A stretch of 64,000 nucleotides of DNA. It comes from Platycnemis pennipes. Taxonomy: Eukaryota; Arthropoda; Insecta; Odonata; Platycnemididae. Each line of letters opens with the position of its first letter. The stretch's first letter is position 1. Of the stretch, positions 55,043-64,000 are shown in pieces. A program made the position numbers and the translations under genes. The notes beneath the pieces were generated by a model, which was not told the DNA's origin, did not search any database, and was given only the letters and a program-made list of their open reading frames with translations. The stretch is taken from positions 74,136,645-74,200,644 of the forward strand of contig OW121853.1 in NCBI GenBank assembly GCA_933228895.1. The letters run 5' to 3'.

Positions 55043-57340
55043 AGATGAGGCTGAGACTTGTTATCCACTATTCTGGTAAAATTCGTAAGGTTTAAGACAG
55101 TCCTAATGTGAATCTTCCTTTATCTCTTGTCTAAAGTTTATCACGGAGCTACCCGCGATATTAAGAGCTTGAGTAACGTTGTTAAGAGGCTTGGAAAATA
55201 AATACAAAAAAGATTTATCGGAGATGCTGACCCATTAAACGTCTTACAATCGTAACGTGAAGAATCGTTTCCTACACCTGCTCCTTCCTCCTCATCTAAC
55301 ATGGTGATTCCTCTCAATTTGCTGACGAGATTTCCGTCTCTCACTTTATAGCAAATTAACGTTTTACGATCCCCTCAGAATGGCCCCAATTGGCTGATAA
55401 ATGGGAAATATATCGATACAGAGGCAGGCAGGATCCGGTTACAGCCGAGCTCAAAAGTCACTGCAGAGTGAGAAGAGTGAACAAAACCACTCAAGGGTTT
55501 ATGAGAAAACTATACGACTCCAGAACGAAGTTGGTGACGTGCCTTCCCACGAAATTCCATCGGTTGGAAGCTTGGTCACTGGTTAGAGTCTGCCAAGTGA
55601 AAAATAAAATATATCTTTGGGATACTCAGTATATCTATCTACTCAAGGCACACTCAAGGATAACACCACAATATATTCCAACTAAAAGTTGTCTTGTTAG
55701 TCTCAAGTTGTTACCGAACTCGTCTGGTATCTTATGCTGATGTCCCACGGAAACTTTTGGCACTTTTTTTTGTCCATTATTTTCATCAAAACGCGATTCT
55801 TTCAAATTTTGGATGAAACGAAGGGATGCTTCCCTCAGCGCAATGAATTGGCCCAAAATGGACGAAACAACGAAATACGAAGATACAGTAAACAGTGGAA
55901 ATTGCTGCCACAACCGGATGTGTGAAACCGTGGTAATGATAATTTCAGTTCTGGGAATCGTGCGTAAGTTAAGTTTAAAAAACGTGCGCTCTTGGTATCT
56001 CACAGAAATTCATGTACTCATGGACTCAATAAGAACGATAACGCATCAGGGCTCCATATTTAAATCACTTTAACCTGTGCCGCAATCGTAACATTCCAAT
56101 GTAATCAGGGCCAGGCCTGGCATGGCCAGGGACTGCTTTGGATAGCCCTGTGACCCTTCAGCGCCTTTTACGTTTTCCTAAGACCCGGCAAGTACGTGAA
56201 CGGTAAAAATGAAAGGGCGGGCTTAGGGTTTATGAATATTGAAAGATTTTTTAGCTTTAAATGTAGACAAAAATAAAATTTTAGATACTCAAGCATCAGA
56301 AGAACTGAAAATACTCTTGTTTTAAAGTTTTAATCGAACTGTTTTGTTTTTAATCAATAAACGTTCCAACCAAACTGCGTTCTGTCATTCTTTTTTATGG
56401 AAGGGGGGGGGGGGGGGTTGTTTGTCTATTGGGGCACTTTGACCACGTCGCCATCGGAGCCCTTGGGTACTCATTTTGCCCCTGAATGTAATGAGCTCCA
56501 ATCCAATCACCCTCACGAAGCTATGAGCGATGCTCACTTTTTGGAAGTCTGATTGGTTGGTTTCATACTTTTGTTTGGAAATGTAGAGTAAGTTCGTTCT
56601 ATTCCAATTCCACCCTTTCACGAGGTCGTACCAAATTTTTATCCAAAGAATTGTATCACGATTTGATCGAGGGACGTCGGTTTTAGCTAAACACGTGTCC
56701 GCCATTCCCCTAGGTCGGCAAGCTTGCAAGACGGAAGAATCCAACCTGTTACTTACAGAAAATTAAAAATTATCTGCGAGCCATAAATACATTAGTGCAA
56801 ATAAGGAGCATTTAAATTGACATTATGTCAAGTAATAGAATTAATTACTCTTTTATTGAATAAGAGAATTCACAAAAAATGCTGTAATAATTTTAATTGG
56901 TTTTAATCAGTGTCAGCAGTGATATTGTATTTCTGAGAACGTTTCTTGTTCGCCCGGTTTTTTACTAGTCGTTTTAAATTGAAGACATGATTCTAAACTA
57001 GCATTCATTGATGCCATGAAACTATTATGAGGAGTTTCATTTAACGATGACAGAGAGTTCTTTTAAAAATGTAGCTATGATAGAATTATCTCCGTATTTA
57101 AATTTTACTCTCAAGCTAAACGCACGAACTCAAAGAGCCACACGTGACTTCTTACGTGAATTTCTTTTATATTACATGTACTTCACCTTACGATTAAATA
57201 GTGACTCCAAAGCATGATCGAAAGATCGACTTATTTACTCTCGCCTTTCGACGCGCCAACAGGCGAAACGCGCATTCTTTTCAAATACCTAACCTAAAAG
57301 ATGAGATTTCTGAATCGTTTATAACTCACGCAGTCGCGAT
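55043..57340. other. Unassigned stretch
   Basis: Overlapping frames at 55390-56003 on both strands, the longest 122 codons minus, show no known domain. A G homopolymer lies at 56403-56418. No repeat partner in this window. Confidence 0.35.
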
Positions 57341-57344
57341 CTAA

Positions 57345-57860
57345 ATTATGAATTCCAACAAATGCCTCCCGGCGACCGCATCCTTAGCTTCCTTATCCCG
57401 CTACCCCCTCGCATTTCCCCTTCAATGTCTACGATACCTCCTCCTCCTTCACAAGGTAGTAAGATCGCGGAAGATGATCCCCGGGGAGGTAAAGAGTGCT
57501 TGGGCCAGCGGGAGGGGGGGTGAGGAGGTGGGGGAGGGTTGGAGAGGGGGAGGGGGGCGAGAGGGAGGAGCGTCCCGGCCCATCGGTGCAGGACGGGTGC
57601 ATTGTTAAGTGAAAGACCACCCAGATAGCGCCATCCAAATGCCACCACGGACGCCGACCACTACTAAAAGGCCCATATCCTCCCCATCCCACGAGAGGAG
57701 GGGAGAGAGAGGAAGTTCCCAGGAGGAGGCGGTGGGAGTTCGGAGGGTGGCTATTCACTTTTCTTCCCCCTCTACCATTCCCAACCCTCTAAGAACACTC
57801 TCAACCCCCCCTCCCCTTCTTCCCTCGGCTGTTTCACGCAATACTTACCTATGAGCCCTG
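57345..57860. other. GC-rich island with strand-asymmetric purine tracts
   Basis: Open frames exist on both strands (57346-57758). The peptides are Pro/Ser- or Gly/Arg-rich from GGGAGG/CCTCCC tracts. I see no evidence of a gene, although a promoter-type island of a host gene cannot be excluded. Confidence 0.3.
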
Positions 57861-58581
57861 TCACTGCTGAAACCCAGCATGCCGTTTTACACGATTCCCA
57901 TTGTAGTTTTCGGCATAAAAAGACCTTAGACGCTTCTCACTGCCCATAACATGTTTCGTGGAAATAAACAACCCTTATATTACCGATGATAACTATGCGA
58001 CAGAAATAACTGATCACAGTGGCGAGTAATGGAAATCTCACGAGCGGAAACAATAGATAGAGCAAATATAATTACCGTCCTTCTAACGCACAGCATATGG
58101 AATAATGAACATTTAAGACAGGGCAAAAAAAACAAGAATTTACAAATCACTAATGACACCTATAATGACATGGCCAGCAAAAAAATAGAGAATGACACAT
58201 CGAGAGCAAAACAATAGTTGGAAACTGCAGAGATGAAAGTATAAAGAAATAAAAATATAAGAGAGGATTTAAAAATAGGTGTTTGGACATCGGGTATTAA
58301 ATAGGAAAAATAACTGATTTTTGAACTTTTACCGAATATTGCAGGCAAATGTGGAAAATATTGAAGTGAATTTAATTTTTATTAAAGCGAATTATGGAGT
58401 AACTTTTAGAGACAAACTATTTGGCATTCAATTCAGGCATTGCCAGTTGTGCTAAGGCGAAATAAAACTGAAAATGATCATTTCAGACTCTGGGTAAGTA
58501 GTGATCTTTGGAAATACCGTGCCTTGCATTCGGAAGAATTATAGCAATTAAAACCGGAAAAAAAATGATTCGCAGACAACC

Positions 58582-59067
58582 TTGCACTCAAAAGAGCTTA
58601 CTCCCTACGCCCGGGGCATAACGGATAGAATAGGAAACATCCTACGCCAGCATGAAATCAAAAATGTGTTCCAGCTACATTTAAAAATTAGAAACTGCTT
58701 GGGGAGTGTGATACCATGCCAAACGTGCGAGAAGAAATACGTAAGCGAAACCGGACGATCCATTAAAACACACTTAGAAGAACACCAGCGGGCTATTCAA
58801 CTGGGACAACCCTTAAAATCAGCAGTAGCGGAACATGCAGCCTCGGGACACGCGATTGACCTCAAACTAACAAAGATAATCGCGAAGGTGAAAAACTTCA
58901 AGCCCCGGCTGATCCGCGAAACATGGGAGATAAGAAAATACCAGCAAAATTACAATCGGGAATGTGGCCTCAAAATCAGCCACACGTGGGACACTGCTTT
59001 AAACCTAAATAAAAATGCAATTACTACTCCTTCAACTCCTCCCCTTCCCATTCTTTTCCCTCCATGA
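58582..59067 (+). pseudogene. Penelope-like element: GIY-YIG endonuclease, third family
   Basis: A 161-codon frame. IPCQTCEKKYVSETGRSIKT corresponds to IxCxxCxxxYVGETGR with G changed to S at the YIG glycine, and HLEEHQRAI follows. AVAEHAASGHAIDL fits the zinc-linker histidines, and IRETWEIRKYQQN supplies the glutamate region. The GIY part reads GSVIP, so both signature motifs are altered and the enzyme would be inactive. The RT is missing. A matching hairpin follows at 59112. Confidence 0.82.
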
Positions 59068-59111
59068 ACCACGATAAAAACTCCACCAACTCGACAGATA
59101 CTTCATTCCAT

Positions 59112-59150
59112 TTGATAATGTGACCAGCAACGGCCACGAAACGTCAGGTA
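59112..59150 (+). other. Penelope 3'-end hairpin
   Basis: TTGATAATGTGACC, loop AGCAAC, GGCCACGAAACGTCAGG: the third instance of the stem-GAAAC layout placed 3' of a GIY-YIG frame. The CTGATGA box is degenerate. Confidence 0.6.
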
Positions 59151-59699
59151 ACACACCTGGAAAAGTACGCGGGGCACACCCGAACAACGAATATATAAAA
59201 CCAGCAAAAAAACTTAGCATGTTCACGCTGCCGATTTTTATGAAATGTTTCGTGCAAATAAATTCCATTAACGGAAATAATTTTGTAAGGGATAAAAACT
59301 GAGTGGACATAATAATAATGATAGCATATTAACGAAACAACGCACATAACATATAAATTGGAGTGAATCTTATAGGGAAGTTATTTGGAATTCAGTTTAC
59401 GAGCATAACGAGCTTTACCCACCGAAATTTCACTTCCAGTAGACCTCAGTCCAAACATATATCTAACAGGAGTTAAAAAACGATAATTTTAATCAGCATA
59501 AAATCAATGTGAACAAAATATGACAAGAATGTTATGCTCAATTTCTTAAGATTCAATAAATACATGAAAGTACCCGATGCATATAATTTATTATGCCACC
59601 TATCTCAACCTCCAGTTTTAAGTGATAGCTGGTTATGCATTAGCAAAACGTGAGATTTTAGATACCAGAGCTTCACTGTTTTCTCAAATCTATTTACAC

Positions 59700-59795
59700 G
59701 GGTGCTTTTAAGTCTGTTTCCGCAATAATAGGCGCTTCAGACCGGGAGGAAAGGTATAAGGATGGGAATGGAAGGGGAAGGAGGATATTTCTCAA
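59700..59795 (-). repeat. GGTCTGAAG short-retroposon fragment
   Basis: GTGCTTTTAAGTCTGTTTCCG, then GGCGCTTCAGACCGGGAGG and GGTATAAGGATGGGAATGG: the reverse complement of the insertion found in the MITE at 20175-20295. Confidence 0.8.
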
Positions 59796-60189
59796 ACCTA
59801 TTTCGAAGGAATCACATTCGAAATATTCGTGGCATTAACATATTAGGATTTATACTTATATCGAATGGACTATAATGAAAATATGGTCGCGTTACCATAA
59901 ATATTAAATAATAAGATCTCTCCCATTCTCCTTTGAAGCTTAACAAAACATTAATCTATGTTATGTATGAACGCTGGCATTAATGTTATCTGTAAACTAA
60001 TTTTATTTATATCACATGGACGCTAGAAACACCAGGCAGCTAGCTGGTAAATTACTAGGCCAAGCCTATTATTTATCTTTTCATTATTAATTGGCAAAGT
60101 TTTTCTCAAAACAAATCAATTTATAATCCCCAAAACAAGAATGCAGTTAGTTAACATGAGTTATTAGGGTTTAGAACATGTTTCAGATG

Positions 60190-60420
60190 CACTACAGACT
60201 ACTCTACCTTCATATTACCTACCCGTCTGTTTTTTCCGTTTCCTATTAAGATCTCTTATTGTTCTCGGGAAGAGAAGTACATTATCCCTACAGAAGTCTA
60301 TCTCACTAATATTGTTTTCCTGATAGAATCTAGAATAATGCGCGAGTTTTCTAAGTGTGTTTCTAACGATCTGAACAGATCAGATTCAAATTTACTACAT
60401 GTTGAAGTTAAATTAACTAG
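60190..60420 (-). mobile_element. LINE C-terminal/3' UTR fragment
   Basis: ATGCACTACAGACTACTCTAC, then CCTACAGAAGTCTATCTCAC and TAGAATCTAGAATAATGCGC parallel 43930-44100 with many changes. The terminal tail is missing. Confidence 0.65.
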
Positions 60421-60534
60421 GGTTAAAAATTACGAACTTCATCTTAAAAAATTGAAATTTCCATTGGTAGAAGTGGTCCAAACATGGCCATCACTAATCT
60501 TCTAACGCTTACGTCTCTTACTATCCGTCTCTGC

Positions 60535-60830
60535 CGCCATTGCTCACGAAGATGGAGCTGGATGGGAGGCGGAACTTAAGGCGGAAGTTGAGAACCACAG
60601 AGTCAGCACCTGAGGACGTCATTTCCTGGTTCACTCCGGCGCAATTCCTCCCTCGCTCGTTTCCCCTCTCTTTCCTTTCCCCCCCCCCCCCCCCCCCCCT
60701 CCCCTCCCAACAATTTCGTTTTGAACCACAGCACTCCCCTCCTTCCCCTCTTTAATGCCCAGCTCGAGGTCATAAAATGTTTCGACGCTTGGGTTTTTCG
60801 AGGGGAGGAAGTCTGTGTCATTACGTCTTG
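60535..60830. other. GC-rich patch with C homopolymer
   Basis: CTTTCCTTTCC followed by an interrupted run of C to 60700. The open frames here are short and low in complexity. No gene recognised between 60420 and 61170. Confidence 0.4.
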
Positions 60831-61178
60831 CTGCTTACCTTAATGACGTTTTCCGGGTAGGTGGAGGGGTCCTGGTGGGTGAGCCGCTGCGGAGTTAGGA
60901 AAGGGACTATTAAGACTTTCCGAGCACCGAGGTAAATGAGTGCAGTGGGTGGAAAATCGGATTTGGAAACATTTTCCTCGAAGCGGAGAGAACCCGGAAA
61001 GTTCCAATAACATCAAAGGCATTCCACCTAACATTGAATGGCTTCAGACATCAGTCCGAAAACTTGACTCGGCATACTCAGTTTGGACTCACCATCACAG
61101 TTCAGGAAAACTTGAGCAATGCCGAGATTGAGACTAGTGGTAGAATTAGAGTTCAATTAGGCATCAAAGTTGTTCAGC

Positions 61179-61390
61179 CACCCTCGGTGGCAGAGGGGTA
61201 AATCCATTGCCTGCCATTCGTAAGGTCGCGGGTTCGAATCCCGCCCGGGGAGGATTCCTACTGCCCGAGGCATGGATGTTTGTGTTGTTTAATTGTACCC
61301 TAACGGTATGACCCGGTATTTTAGGAGGCCGTAAAAACAGCTACGTGTACCGCGGTATAATTGTGGGAAAAGGAAAAATGTTTAGCAGGT
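61179..61390 (+). repeat. tRNA-Gly(GCC)-like SINE
   Basis: 61179-61254 reads almost like a tRNA: CCCTCGGTGGCAGAGGGGTA, TTGCCTGCCATTCGTAAGG (anticodon loop with GCC) and GCGGGTTCGAATCCCGC, a perfect T arm. The acceptor stem pairs at only 6 of 7 positions with a wobble. The sequence continues without a terminator into GAGGCATGGATGTTTGTG, so it is a SINE promoter head and not a gene. The body runs to about 61390. Confidence 0.7.
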
Positions 61391-62335
61391 TCAACAGCTG
61401 AATAGTTTAAACTCACTCCAGATAGATGGAGAATGTAAATGAGGCACTTCTTCCAACCTGTAGACTAATAGCTGTAAAGTACTGATCATCCTTGGTAATG
61501 GAGAGAGAAGTCCAATCGAAAATATCTTTTTAAAAATCAAAGAAGGGTGCCCCAAAATTGTGACTCAGTCTAAAGGTTACCGTCAATGTAAAAAAAGGGT
61601 GGGAATCACTGGAGAAGTTAATACTGTAAAATGTAAGAGAGAATTTCATATTCCTAAATTCGCATGAAAATAAAAACATTATTATTAGGTTATATCGCAC
61701 CGCCTGAATCCCGTTTCACACCATACTAAGTGTGCTAGCCGCTAGTTGATATTGTGGACAGAATCCAGCACGAGTGGAACCGTCCTATGCGATTTCACAA
61801 GATAACGGAACTTGTGCTTACTATGAAGCAGTATCTTATACAATTTAAAAAAAAAAGAGAAGAGCATACTGTGTACGTAGTGTGGCGTGATTGGTCGACG
61901 ATCACTGAATCCTACTGGTAGCTAGTAGTAAAGTAGTACCGCACCTAGTAACAAATAGTAGCTCAGCAAGTTACCTAAAGAGCATGCTTGTTAGCCAGCA
62001 TACAGGTTATATATCACACGATACTAGTCATACTAGTGAGTATTCTCGACCTTATACTGAATAAAAGATCGCGTGAAACGGAAATGGTAATTTAGGGCAT
62101 CTTTGGCCGTCGAGTCGGCCTCCACGTTACCCGTGATTGCCACATGTCCAGGAATCCACATAAAAGCTATTTGTATACCCTTTTTGTGGAGAGATAGCAT
62201 TTCTGAATGCATTTCCTGGACTAAAGGATTAATAGGGGAATGAATGAAAATAGCCTGAAGTGCGCTGGAAGAATCAGTACATATCAGAAATGAAGAGTAA
62301 TTTCCTTTTAAGTTAATCCTTACATTAAACGAAAG
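61391..62335. other. Unassigned stretch
   Basis: No gene or repeat partner recognised. Short TAGTA-rich repeats around 61915-61965 are low complexity. Confidence 0.4.
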
Positions 62336-62339
62336 ACAC

Positions 62340-62420
62340 CCGTGGAATCCGTGCCCGAGGCGGAATTGAACCCACTGTCTTTCCGTTGCTGGGTCAGTTA
62401 CTAACCAAGCCGGCGCGTTA
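62340..62420 (-). repeat. tRNA-like SINE head
   Basis: GGCGGAATTGAACCCACTGTC is a reverse B-box. CCAAGCCGGCGCGTTACC lies at the A-box end. Confidence 0.5.
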
Positions 62421-62427
62421 CCATCCT

Positions 62428-62490
62428 ATCTACATCTAACTAATGCCCTGCGAGTCACAACTAGGGTGTGTGACTGGCACTAAGTACGTT
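62428..62490 (-). mobile_element. LINE 3' tail fragment
   Basis: CTACATCTAACTAATGCCCTG, CGAGTCACAACTAGGGTGTG and TGACTGGCACTAAGTACG: a divergent reverse-oriented tail. Confidence 0.65.
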
Positions 62491-62494
62491 AAAT

Positions 62495-63312
62495 TTGAGA
62501 CTGAGCAAATTTTGAAGTATGTCCGTTTTCCGATGAAGTTGGAAACATTCTAATGACACACACGTATTTCGATTGATTCGATCAGAACAGTGCAACAAAA
62601 TTAGCGAGAAAAACTGCTGTATGAACGAATTGAATGAATTACAATTCCTTTATTCTCCCGAACAATAAGATACCTATTATAATAGGCAACATAACACCAC
62701 AATACCTAAGTGTGATGCGGCTAGCTTAATAACAAGTGCATCGGAAAAAACTTAAGACGGCAGGAATATCTAGGTACTGGTCACTTCCATACGATAAACC
62801 GGGGAAGGATGAGAGTCAAGGAGTGTAGACACGATGGAAGAAGTAGGGAACGGCGAAACTTGTGAGGAGAAACAAGGTCAAGGACTTAAAAGGATGTTAC
62901 GGAAGGGGTAATACCTGGTGAAAAAGAACACGCGACTCGTTCGTTGAAAAGGTAGGATATCCCACAGGTCGACAGTTTGCAATAAGATACTGTATTGCGA
63001 GTGAAAGTGCTTTATTTCCTCGAATTTATTTTTCCTAAAAGTAAAACCGGTAAAGTTATTAGTAACAACAGGAACAGCACTAGGCAACTGAATTACTCTT
63101 TTCTGTAGGGTAACCCACGGAGTGATTTACGCAATTAAATACTGTGTTGCGAATGATGCTGTTATATTTCCTTGAACTTTATTTTATTTTACCTAGGGGT
63201 AAACCGGTAATGTAGTTACTAACGAAAATATTGTATACTCGACGGTAAGTCGTGCCTGGTATGGTTTAACACTCTGCCACACACCCTTGAGGTGCTTTCA
63301 GGCTATGGTGAC
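62495..63312 (+). mobile_element. LINE C-terminus plus 3' UTR, older subfamily, plus-strand copy
   Basis: AAGTTGGAAACATTCTAATGAC, then CGATTGATTCGATCAGAAC is the reverse complement of 52600-52700. The 3' UTR shares GGAGAAACAAGGTCAAGGAC with 52350-52380. ACTCTGCCACACACCCTTGAGG and a TGGTGACATC end give the terminal tail, which the minus copies lack. All reading frames are closed. Confidence 0.78.
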
Positions 63313-64000
63313 ATCTTTATTGACCGAATATACAGCAATCAATCGCCTAACCTAGAGATATAACAGATACACAAATACTCCCATACTCTTCGGAAATAAT
63401 ACACCCTAATTAATTACCCCACCAATTCATTCATTGAACGCGTATTCAATCTGCTGTCAAGAGTGGCCTTTGATTTTGATATTCAATACATTCATTCTTT
63501 TTTCGGAAAACCCCTTCATTTTTATTTACTCATGAATAAACCCTGTTCCAGATTTACCACAGTTATAATTCGATGTAAAATTTTGATAAGGGCCACCGGA
63601 TGATAAATTACACCTTTCTTCTGTTACAAAATATGTATGCATTTCGACGAGCGTAAAAAAGGGAATACTGCTGAAAAAAATCAATGCATGATTAAACAGA
63701 AGTATCTGTCAAGCAATAATTCAATGATAAGATCGGGACTTCCCAAAAGCCGCAATTTCCTTATTCAGCCTAACGAGTTTTCCGCCAATAGGGCGACTGC
63801 GAATTACATAAACCTGAAAGAGATCGCTTCAAACTTATGAACGAGAGAAGAAGAAGGGTAAAGAATGAGTGCTGTCTGAAAAGTGATGGATAGTTTCATT
63901 GGAAGATCGATGAAAAAAATTAAACGAACCGACTTAGTATTTCAAGAGCCTGAAATTTGCTCTGGTTCTGGACTTGAGGATTAATTCGAATAATGTGAAT
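63313..64000. other. Unassigned AT-rich stretch
   Basis: A 67-codon plus frame (63637-63840) is open but carries no recognised motif. Confidence 0.4.

Noticed and set aside
57346..57758. Proline-rich ORFs in a GC-rich island
   Set aside because: Encoded by GGGAGG/CCTCCC tracts on both strands; low complexity.
61179..61254. Functional tRNA-Gly gene
   Set aside because: Imperfect acceptor stem, no T-run terminator after the tRNA part, and a SINE-like body follows.

Overview
This is a eukaryotic, almost certainly arthropod, intergenic or deep-intronic window. It is AT-rich with GC-rich islands and consists mainly of decayed transposable elements. There are no bacterial operons, rRNA genes or CRISPR arrays, and I recognise no intact cellular protein-coding gene. 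The taxon is inferred from the repeats: Penelope-like elements with GIY-YIG endonucleases, LINEs of CR1/L2/Jockey and RTE-like type, tRNA-headed SINEs and many small TIR elements. I cannot name the species.

Layout, left half. 1-5.5 kb holds MITEs, a LINE 3' tail split by a 533-bp inverted-repeat element, a Penelope reverse-transcriptase/GIY-YIG remnant and a hAT-type MITE with a perfect 8-bp target duplication. 5.56-8.07 kb is a 2.5-kb TIR element carrying a broken open reading frame that I could not assign to a named superfamily. 8-16 kb has LINE 3' fragments, SINEs and two palindrome/TIR insertions. 16.9-21.3 kb has a TAA-flanked MITE, a hAT MITE, the second 536-bp element, a MITE carrying a further insertion and a 760-bp TIR element. 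21.9-22.1 kb holds a perfect 102-bp palindrome inside a 15-bp target duplication. 24.7-25.9 kb has an 835-bp TIR element inserted in a SINE, then a long inverted repeat of Penelope-type ends. 26.8-28.6 kb has a 313-bp-offset duplication and an 81-bp satellite arranged as two six-monomer higher-order units (ABABAC).

Layout, right half. 30.1 kb holds a second Penelope GIY-YIG reading frame. 39-46 kb is a LINE-dense block: two RT C-termini, an endonuclease domain on the minus strand, and nested MITE/LINE insertions whose order can be read from target duplications. 47.5-50.5 kb is a 3.0-kb TIR element with palindromic 12-mers in its subterminal regions. 50.56-50.89 kb is a TTA-flanked MITE. 51.8-63.3 kb has more LINE C-termini, a third Penelope GIY-YIG remnant and a tRNA-Gly-like SINE.

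The elements share no host pathway. Their relation is stratigraphic: several insertions sit inside others, so relative ages can be ordered. The signals most worth pursuing are the short insertions ending in perfect snap-back palindromes with 13-15 bp target duplications (10.3 and 22.0 kb), the unassigned 2.5-kb TIR element, and the 3.0-kb element with subterminal palindromes.
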